Below are positions 13,857-18,686 of a DNA stretch of 18,686 bases, piece by piece (position 1 is the first letter of the stretch; every line of letters starts with the position of its first letter). Position numbers and translations under genes: made by a program. The notes below the pieces were generated by a model, which searched no databases, had not been told where the DNA came from, and saw only the letters and a program-made list of their open reading frames with translations. Origin of the DNA: Candidatus Poribacteria bacterium (GTDB lineage Bacteria; Poribacteria; DTPJ01; WJIO01); the NCBI GenBank assembly GCA_014730235.1, contig WJIO01000227.1, forward strand, positions 1 to 18,686. Direction: 5' to 3'.

Positions 13857-15355
13857 GTATAAAATGCTTCTATTCTATCCATTATTGCCATTAGTAAGGC
13901 CGCGCACCAGATGCCGTTTTGCATGGTGAAAAAGTCCATGTTGAAGGAATAACCCAGGATCATCCCTGTCCATGCCCCGATTATTCCGGCCACATAGCCA
14001 GCAGGTATTGATGAACCTAGTTTTTTCCATAATTTATAACCTTTGTGGAGAACTGAGATTATTAATACAATTATGGTTAAAAGACCTATGAATCCAAATT
14101 GAAGTAATGTGTTGATTAAGCCTGTGTCTATGTTCCACATCTGCAAGAATTCTTCACTCATACCGTATCCGAACATGGGTGATTCCCAGAAATGCCCTAA
14201 TTGTTCCTGCCAGACCTGAGTTCGGCCTACAAATGTAGAGGCTTTGTGGCTTATCATGAAAAGCCGAGAAACCCATACGTCAAGCAGGGATCCCCCATAG
14301 TTTGAACTGGTAAAAGACCCAATCATGCTTACAGTGGCTAACACACCAATTCCTATAACGGCGAATATAACTACAATTCGAAACCTGTTTCCCCTTTGTA
14401 TGGCGAACATGGCCAACACTCCTACAGCTATAAGGAGGTACCATGTGCGGGTTAGCTCTATAATGAAACCAAGCATGGCCAAAAGTATAAAGGGCAACAG
14501 CTTGTAGACCTTTGCACCGGACATCATTACTCCCAGCAACATGAAAAAAGTTATATAGACATACAGGGTGGCTCTGCTCCAAAGGTATGGAACATCTTCA
14601 CCTTCTACGTTTATGGTGGCCAGGGTGTCGTAGTGGGTTTCACTGACAAGCCCAAGGGTCAATCTTGTTCCCATGACGGCTTCTATAATCTGAAGTCCTA
14701 CTGATGCTATAAGTATTACCAGGAGTAAATATATGAGGGTTCGCAGGCGTTTTGGCGAATCTACATTGGCCACTACCACGAAGTAAAAGGCATAAGTAAA
14801 CATACTGCGAAAGCAGTTCATACCCACGTCCAGATCGGTTATTCCCAGAAGAAGCCCAAGTATGAACGAAGTCATTACCATAAGTGCGATGAGAAGCACC
14901 TGCTTTATGAATAGGGGGTATTCCCTGCGGATGTAGAGCTTTATGATGCTTATGACGAACATGGCTGTCAGCAGACTGTCGCGCATATTCAATCTTAATC
15001 CAGGGCCTAACTGCCAGTAGGGCAGGTGTTTCATGTCAATGAACATGAGGACATTGGTGGACAATATCATGAGGGCAAATATTGCCGGCATGGGGTATCG
15101 GTAAAACAGAAAGAACATCCAGGCTGCGCCGATAAATAAGCCCAGTTGGGTTGTGCTGCCCTGACTCAGAAACCAGAATGACAACAATAATGCGAGAGCC
15201 ATCATTAGGATTTTCCACATTACAAAATGAGAGCCATCCACCCGAAAGCTTTTATTTAAAAAGGTTATCAGGCCTTTGAGTAGTTTGAAACGTATGGCAT
15301 CCCATGTGTAAGAGATGGCGTAGGCTGTGTTGGTTATTCTGGTGTTTATTGACAA
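13838..15355 (-). CDS. O-antigen polymerase/ligase-like membrane protein (Wzy/WaaL type)
   Basis: The 505-residue protein has about eleven to twelve hydrophobic helices and one larger soluble loop in its second half. The segment ESPMFGYGMSEEFLQMW followed by DTGLINTLLQFGFIGLLTII matches the PLFGxG ... N-x-L-L-x-x-x-G-x-x-G pattern of the Wzy_C domain family. Members polymerise lipid-linked repeat units or ligate the glycan to lipid A or another acceptor on the outer face of the inner membrane. The first in-frame ATG lies about 45 codons in, just at the first membrane helix. I favour TTG 15353-15355 because the hydrophilic N-terminal region (AIRFKLLKGLITFLNKSFRVDG) looks like real protein, although no ribosome site precedes it. 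It lies 37 nt after the FemAB-like gene and 4 nt of its end overlap the alternative GTG start of the flippase. Confidence 0.87.
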   Translation of the reverse strand: MSINTRITNTAYAISYTWDAIRFKLLKGLITFLNKSFRVDGSHFVMWKILMMALALLLSFWFLSQGSTTQLGLFIGAAWMFFLFYRYPMPAIFALMILSTNVLMFIDMKHLPYWQLGPGLRLNMRDSLLTAMFVISIIKLYIRREYPLFIKQVLLIALMVMTSFILGLLLGITDLDVGMNCFRSMFTYAFYFVVVANVDSPKRLRTLIYLLLVILIASVGLQIIEAVMGTRLTLGLVSETHYDTLATINVEGEDVPYLWSRATLYVYITFFMLLGVMMSGAKVYKLLPFILLAMLGFIIELTRTWYLLIAVGVLAMFAIQRGNRFRIVVIFAVIGIGVLATVSMIGSFTSSNYGGSLLDVWVSRLFMISHKASTFVGRTQVWQEQLGHFWESPMFGYGMSEEFLQMWNIDTGLINTLLQFGFIGLLTIIVLIISVLHKGYKLWKKLGSSIPAGYVAGIIGAWTGMILGYSFNMDFFTMQNGIWCAALLMAIMDRIEAFYTVNSNQ

Positions 15356-15359
15356 TTTT

Positions 15360-15380
15360 TGGTGATCAGTAATTGGTGAT
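15360..15380. repeat. 7-nt-period repeat upstream of the polymerase gene, inverted copy
   Basis: On the plus strand it reads TGGTGAT, CAGTAAT, TGGTGAT, so the outer heptamers are identical. Its reverse complement aligns with 12365-12384 at 16 of 20 positions, so it is the same kind of repeat in the opposite orientation. It fills most of the 37-nt gap between the FemAB-like and polymerase-like genes. Confidence 0.55.
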
Positions 15381-15392
15381 AGGTTTTGATTT

Positions 15393-16445
15393 TTATGCCC
15401 TTTTTAATTTATTCATGTGATTGTCGGATGGCAATACGGCGTGGGAGACTTTTCTGGCCAGGGCATCTACTAATCTTCGGTAACGTACTCGATGGAAGGG
15501 AACCAGATTTTTGGTGAAGCTCATTTTGAATCTGGCCAGAGTTGGCATTTTTTCCCTTTCCACACCTACCAGATCGTACCATCGGCATCCGGACTCTTTT
15601 GCCCACTGGATTATATGCCATTGTATAAGCTCTCCCTGTCCCATGTTGCGTATGCCGGAACCTGTTGCTCCGTGCCAGTGGTAGCATATTTGTTTGTATT
15701 TTAAGAATATACCTCCGGAGAGGTATTTACCCATGTATTTTGACAGGTATATCCTGGCCATATCTTTATGGGCAAATGCTTCCATTATTCGGCGATAGTA
15801 TTCCTTGATTTGAAATTTAACCCCGGTTTGTTCTGTCATCTGCTGCATTATGCTGTAATAAGCATCCAGTTTTTCCAAACCGCCAAACTCCACTGTAACC
15901 TGATTTTTCTGGGCTTTTCGGATCATGTTTCGCTTTTTACTGTTTATGGATTTAGTCCATATATCCTCCAGACTCATGGACATGTCTACATAGGCTGTTT
16001 CAAATGCTTTGCGATCCCATGTATTTCCGTTGCTTTGTGGGCAGACTTCCTCTGTCCAGCTTGTGTTTTCGGGTGAATTAAATAGACTGACGGCTATTCC
16101 TAGCTTAGTTTTTCCGGCGGCAGAGACTAATTTCCGGCATATATTTGCCTGTCTTTGATTGTCGCCTTCAGCTACCGGGCCTCCGTAGGATACTTCGTAG
16201 ATACGGGGTGGGCAGTAGCAGATGTGGTGACAATGGCATTGAGTTACCAGATGACATGGCATTACGCCTATGATATTATCATTTTCTTTTGCTACCAGAT
16301 AAAAGAAGTCAGTATTAAAAACTTCTGTTACGACTTTGTTCCAATCAGACGTGTGAAATATGCTTGATCCCGGGTTATTCTCCAGAAACATATCAATATT
16401 CTTTGTTTCTGAAGCAACCCTTAAATCAACTTTTTCGATTTTCAT
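15393..16445 (-). CDS. FemAB-like GNAT-fold protein
   Basis: This 350-residue protein looks like the FemAB/FemX group with a GNAT (Acetyltransf_6) domain. The N-terminal part contains SSIFHTSDWNKVVTEVF (27-43) and YLVAKENDNIIGVMP (49-63). The C-terminal GNAT half has KSINSKKRNMIRKAQKN (165-181), GGIFLKYKQICYHWHGAT, NMGQGELIQWHIIQWA and the closing strand GCRWYDLVGVE, all usual in this family. Fem proteins transfer amino acids from charged tRNA to lipid-linked peptidoglycan precursors. Relatives in exopolysaccharide and exosortase-associated loci may attach amino-acyl or acyl groups to glycans, but no substrate is known. GAGG eight nt before ATG 16443-16445 supports the start. It overlaps the stop of the GT2 gene by 4 nt (ATGA), so the pair is translationally coupled. 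It most likely modifies the lipid-linked sugar unit. Confidence 0.82.
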   Translation of the reverse strand: MKIEKVDLRVASETKNIDMFLENNPGSSIFHTSDWNKVVTEVFNTDFFYLVAKENDNIIGVMPCHLVTQCHCHHICYCPPRIYEVSYGGPVAEGDNQRQANICRKLVSAAGKTKLGIAVSLFNSPENTSWTEEVCPQSNGNTWDRKAFETAYVDMSMSLEDIWTKSINSKKRNMIRKAQKNQVTVEFGGLEKLDAYYSIMQQMTEQTGVKFQIKEYYRRIMEAFAHKDMARIYLSKYMGKYLSGGIFLKYKQICYHWHGATGSGIRNMGQGELIQWHIIQWAKESGCRWYDLVGVEREKMPTLARFKMSFTKNLVPFHRVRYRRLVDALARKVSHAVLPSDNHMNKLKRA

Positions 16446-17455
16446 CTCCCTTTCCTCAACATTCTAATTACAAATGGCACTCTTCGGGCCGGTTTTCTGT
16501 GGAGAAGCCACAGAGTTCCGGCGCAAAAGCCCATAAATCCAGCCCAACGATATTTAAGTTGTAATCTCGGTCTTATAATCTTGGCTGGTATACCAATAAC
16601 TAAACTGCTTATTACTTCCCAGGAAATATAGGCGTAGTATTTTAAGAAACGCACCAGACCGGCATGCAAGGCCATGACCAAGATACCGTTGCGGATATCG
16701 AAATAACGTGCAATTACGTTTCCGCTTCCGCCCATGCTCATGCTTACGCGATGCCAGATTTTTGCTTTGGGTGTATAGTAGAACTTCCACCCCTTTTCTT
16801 TTGATCTGGCCTGCCATTCATATTCCTCAGCTTCTAAGAAGAACTGAGGGTTGTAACCGCCAACCTCCTGGTATAATTTCTTGCTAACCAGCACAAAAAT
16901 GTCATCAAGAAAAGGAAACTCCTTTACCTGCTGGTATTGTCCAATATCCTTTTGTTTGAATCCTACATGGCTTCCGTTCCACAGGATTTTATGGTCATTT
17001 TTTCCTATGGTCTGTAAGGTATCGGGTTGATCGTAATAATAGACCTTGCCGGTAACAAAACCGGCTTTATTCTGAGTCAATGCTGTTTCCATAAGGGCGG
17101 ATAATGCGTTTTTATCAATTACCGTATCGTTATTCATTATCAGGAAATAATCTGCTCCGCGCTGATGTGCATACCGGATACCCTGGTTAAAGCCCTCTGA
17201 GTAACCTAGGTTTTCACCGTTTAGCACCAGATGCACATTGGGGAAATTTTCCCTTACAAAATCCACAGAGCCATCGGTAGAACCGTTGTCAATCACTACG
17301 ACTTCGTAGTTGGGATAATCCATCTCTAAAATGGATGTGAGACAATCTCCAAGCCACTTTTTGCCGTTCCAATTGAGGGTAAGGACAAATACCTTTGGTT
17401 GTAAATTTGTCTTATCCGTCTTTTCTTGACCAATCGTATGGGATGTCGTTGTCAT
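16442..17455 (-). CDS. Glycosyltransferase family 2 (GT-A fold, rhamnosyltransferase-like)
   Basis: From ATG 17453-17455 the protein has 337 residues. It has the full GT2 pattern: VFVLTLNWNGKKWLGDCL (first strand and helix), EVVVIDNGSTDGS (nucleotide site), ENLGYSEGFNQGI, the DxD-like triplet NND in FLIMNNDTVID (about residues 105-115), and EAEEYEWQARSKEKGWK, which carries the ED-type acidic cluster near the catalytic base. A hydrophobic C-terminal region (about residues 245-315) probably anchors it to the inner membrane. Enzymes of this subfamily often transfer rhamnose or a related deoxysugar from dTDP donors; here that fits the RmlC-like epimerase just upstream but is not proven. The frame extends three codons to a TTG. 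I chose the ATG, which still overlaps the epimerase gene by 44 nt. No strong ribosome site is visible. Confidence 0.9.
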   Translation of the reverse strand: MTTTSHTIGQEKTDKTNLQPKVFVLTLNWNGKKWLGDCLTSILEMDYPNYEVVVIDNGSTDGSVDFVRENFPNVHLVLNGENLGYSEGFNQGIRYAHQRGADYFLIMNNDTVIDKNALSALMETALTQNKAGFVTGKVYYYDQPDTLQTIGKNDHKILWNGSHVGFKQKDIGQYQQVKEFPFLDDIFVLVSKKLYQEVGGYNPQFFLEAEEYEWQARSKEKGWKFYYTPKAKIWHRVSMSMGGSGNVIARYFDIRNGILVMALHAGLVRFLKYYAYISWEVISSLVIGIPAKIIRPRLQLKYRWAGFMGFCAGTLWLLHRKPARRVPFVIRMLRKGR

Positions 17456-17867
17456 GGGGTTCAACTCTTATTTCATCGGGTTCTTTGTAGTTATATGGTT
17501 CAGTTGGACAGTTTATAATAAATGCCGGTTCCAGGCCAATGCCTTTCATTCCATGCAGTACCATAGGCGGAATGGTTATGAGTATGGGATTTTTTTCACC
17601 CATGAAGAACTCCTTTACCTGGCCGTATGTGGGGGAATCTTTCCGGCTGTCATACAATACTATCTTGGCCATGCCTTTTACCACTGTGAAATAATCGGTC
17701 TGTTTTTCGTGGCAGTGCCAGGCCTTTACAACTCCTGGATATACTGCGGACATGTAGACCTGTCCAAACTTCTGGAATACCTGGTCGTCGCTGCGGAGCA
17801 TTTCCATTAGCCAACCCCGCTCGTCGGGTATTACCTTTAGTTTTTTTATTTGAACTCCTTGGATCAT
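17412..17867 (-). CDS. dTDP-4-dehydrorhamnose 3,5-epimerase family protein (RmlC-like cupin)
   Basis: This 151-residue cupin belongs to the short branch of the RmlC family (full RmlC is about 180 residues). It has PDERGWLMEMLR (14-25), GVVKAWHCHEKQTDYF (45-60), in which H51 lines up with the RmlC catalytic histidine, IPPMVLHGMKG (99-109), the PTEPYNYKEPDEIR segment (121-134) with candidate catalytic tyrosines, and the closing PYDW (143-146). RmlC inverts C3 and C5 of dTDP-4-keto-6-deoxyglucose on the way to dTDP-rhamnose; the short members may act on other 4-keto sugars. RmlA, RmlB and RmlD are not in the window, so the pathway product is open. GGAG ten nt before ATG 17865-17867 supports the start. 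It lies 63 nt after the transaldolase-like gene. Confidence 0.85.
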   Translation of the reverse strand: MIQGVQIKKLKVIPDERGWLMEMLRSDDQVFQKFGQVYMSAVYPGVVKAWHCHEKQTDYFTVVKGMAKIVLYDSRKDSPTYGQVKEFFMGEKNPILITIPPMVLHGMKGIGLEPAFIINCPTEPYNYKEPDEIRVEPHDNDIPYDWSRKDG

Positions 17868-17890
17868 TATTTTATCACTCCATTTGAGAA

Positions 17891-17916
17891 GGCTCAGCAG
17901 GAGCTTCGCCCTCCCG
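17891..17916. repeat. GC-rich short intergenic element, possible dispersed repeat
   Basis: The 63-nt gap between the transaldolase-like and epimerase genes contains a GC-rich block, GGCTCAGCAGGAGC followed by TTCGCCCTCCCG on the plus strand. Its base composition differs sharply from the AT-rich flanks. On the minus strand GGAG and CTCC can pair around a 7-nt loop. It resembles a class of GC-rich dispersed intergenic sequence that I recall from several bacterial phyla. That is from memory and only a genome search can confirm it. It has no T tract and is not a clear terminator. Confidence 0.4.
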
Positions 17917-17930
17917 AAAGATTGAGAACT

Positions 17931-18674
17931 TTATTTTGCTACTTGTGCTAATTCCATTTCCCTGCAAGCTGCCAAGGCTTTTTCCGCGTCGGTGAGGAAC
18001 TGGGTTACGGTTTCTCTGGTTCTGGCTGCGGAAAGGCTTTTGGCGAGTACGTCGGGGGGAATTGTCAGTATATGAGCGCCCAGGGCTGCGTATGAATTTA
18101 CGTTTTCTGGTCTTCTTATAGAACCGACGATTATCTCGCTGGAATAATCAAACAGATCAAGCCATTCCCGGGTTTGTCTCAGGACTTTGGCGGCCTGTTC
18201 TACACCGTGTTCGTCGGCTATGCGTCCAGCGAAGATGCTTATGAAATTAGGTCTTTCTTTTGTCGCTCCGGCGGATTCCATACATTTGGCGGCGAGTATG
18301 GCCTGACTTGTTGTCATCATGGCCGTTACGTTTACCTGCACTCCATCGGTCACCAGCCTGTATATAGCCGGAAGCATTGATTCACCGTAGCGATCGGTTA
18401 TGGTTACTTTTACTGCGATATTTTCGGCCCAAGTAGCGTATTCCTTGCCCTGGGCTACTACTTCGGATATAATATCGGATGTTACTTCCACACTGACGGG
18501 GCGGGGGTATATGAGATCGGCGATTTCCAGCGTTCTTTGTTTTATGCCCTCCGTTCCGCCTTCGATACCACATTTAAGGCATATGGTGGGGTTTGTAGTT
18601 ACTCCATCACAAATTCCCCAAGACATGTATTTCCGTATTTCATCCAGATCAGCAGAATCTATGAATATCTTCAA
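17931..18674 (-). CDS. Transaldolase family protein (TalC / fructose-6-phosphate aldolase-like)
   Basis: This 247-residue protein has the small transaldolase architecture (TIM barrel). It shows IDSADLDEIRKY (5-16) with Asp6, GVTTNPT (24-30) with Asn28, SVEVTS (61-66), the Schiff-base lysine K89 in NIAVKVTIT, VNVTAMMTTSQA (114-125), ISIFAGRIADEHG (145-157) and VGSIRRPENV (173-182). Asp6 and Asn28 fall at the same positions as in E. coli fructose-6-phosphate aldolase, and K89 is close to its Lys85. Members transfer or release dihydroxyacetone units between sugar phosphates. It could feed an unusual sugar precursor into the polysaccharide pathway. The start is TTG 18672-18674: GAGGA seven nt upstream makes this convincing, and there is no ATG near the N-terminus. 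The window ends at that ribosome site, so its own upstream neighbour is unseen. Confidence 0.88.
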   Translation of the reverse strand: MKIFIDSADLDEIRKYMSWGICDGVTTNPTICLKCGIEGGTEGIKQRTLEIADLIYPRPVSVEVTSDIISEVVAQGKEYATWAENIAVKVTITDRYGESMLPAIYRLVTDGVQVNVTAMMTTSQAILAAKCMESAGATKERPNFISIFAGRIADEHGVEQAAKVLRQTREWLDLFDYSSEIIVGSIRRPENVNSYAALGAHILTIPPDVLAKSLSAARTRETVTQFLTDAEKALAACREMELAQVAK

Positions 18675-18681
18675 TTTTTAA

Positions 18682-18686
18682 TCCTC
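18682..18686 (-). promoter_or_regulatory. Ribosome binding site of the TTG-initiated transaldolase-like gene
   Basis: GAGGA on the minus strand lies seven nt before TTG 18672-18674 and reaches the right edge of the window. It decides for the TTG start, since conserved residues begin almost at once (Asp6). Confidence 0.65.

Noticed and set aside
12328-15380. A CRISPR array made of the repeats at the three gene junctions
   Set aside because: The copies are degenerate, over 1 kb apart, in both orientations and separated by genes. They do not have the spacing of an array.
17454-17810. A 118-codon plus-strand open frame opposite the epimerase gene
   Set aside because: The minus-strand frame has clear RmlC-family motifs, and the plus-strand product is low-complexity hydrophobic and aromatic sequence without a ribosome site.

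Overview
The window reads as one long, one-directional polysaccharide biosynthesis locus. All 16 genes I can support lie on the minus strand, so transcription runs from the right edge (18686) to the left edge (1). GC content looks moderate, in the low to mid forties by eye. Genes are tightly packed, often with 4 to 94 nt overlaps, and several appear to start at TTG. No rRNA, tRNA, CRISPR array, transposase or phage gene is visible. I cannot place the organism. A Wzx/Wzy-type pathway together with FemAB-like, NodB-like deacetylase and asparagine-synthetase-like genes recalls the exopolysaccharide loci of environmental Gram-negative bacteria (including exosortase-associated ones), but a Gram-positive host is not excluded.

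Layout in the direction of transcription. Sugar supply comes first: a transaldolase-like aldolase (18674-17931) and an RmlC-type sugar 3,5-epimerase (17867-17412). Assembly and export follow: a GT2 glycosyltransferase (17455-16442), a FemAB-like GNAT protein (16445-15393), an O-antigen polymerase/ligase-like membrane protein (15355-13838), a Wzx-like flippase (13823-12366) and a DegT-family sugar aminotransferase (12311-11181). A gap of about 520 nt (11180-10662) then holds a perfect 40-bp palindrome, a GC-rich hairpin and a possible promoter. After it come a GT4 glycosyltransferase (10661-9420) and a modification block: NodB-like deacetylase (9348-8263), ATP-grasp ligase (8356-7088), glycoside hydrolase family 4 enzyme (7095-5854) and asparagine-synthetase-like protein (5831-3900). 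Two more GT4 enzymes (3891-2761 and 2731-1577), a PaaK/CapK-type adenylate-forming enzyme (1590-247) and the first 77 codons of a PIG-L deacetylase (232-1, cut by the window edge) finish the set.

A coherent reading: the aminotransferase and epimerase help make nucleotide sugars, four glycosyltransferases build a lipid-linked repeat unit, the flippase moves it across the membrane and the Wzy/WaaL-like protein polymerises or ligates it. Around this core is an unusual concentration of deacetylation and acyl/amide chemistry: two deacetylases, an ATP-grasp ligase, an asparagine-synthetase-like enzyme without a glutaminase cysteine, an acyl-adenylating enzyme and a FemAB-like transferase. This suggests a glycan decorated with acyl, amino-acyl or amide groups. 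No initiating sugar-phosphate transferase and no Wza/Wzc-type export gene is in the window; these would have to lie elsewhere.

The most noteworthy items are the coupled deacetylase / ATP-grasp / GH4 / Asn-synthetase-like block, the 40-bp palindrome next to a candidate -10 box, and degenerate 7-nt-period repeats at three successive gene junctions. At two of these the repeat also encodes the same C-terminal Ser-Asn-Gln.
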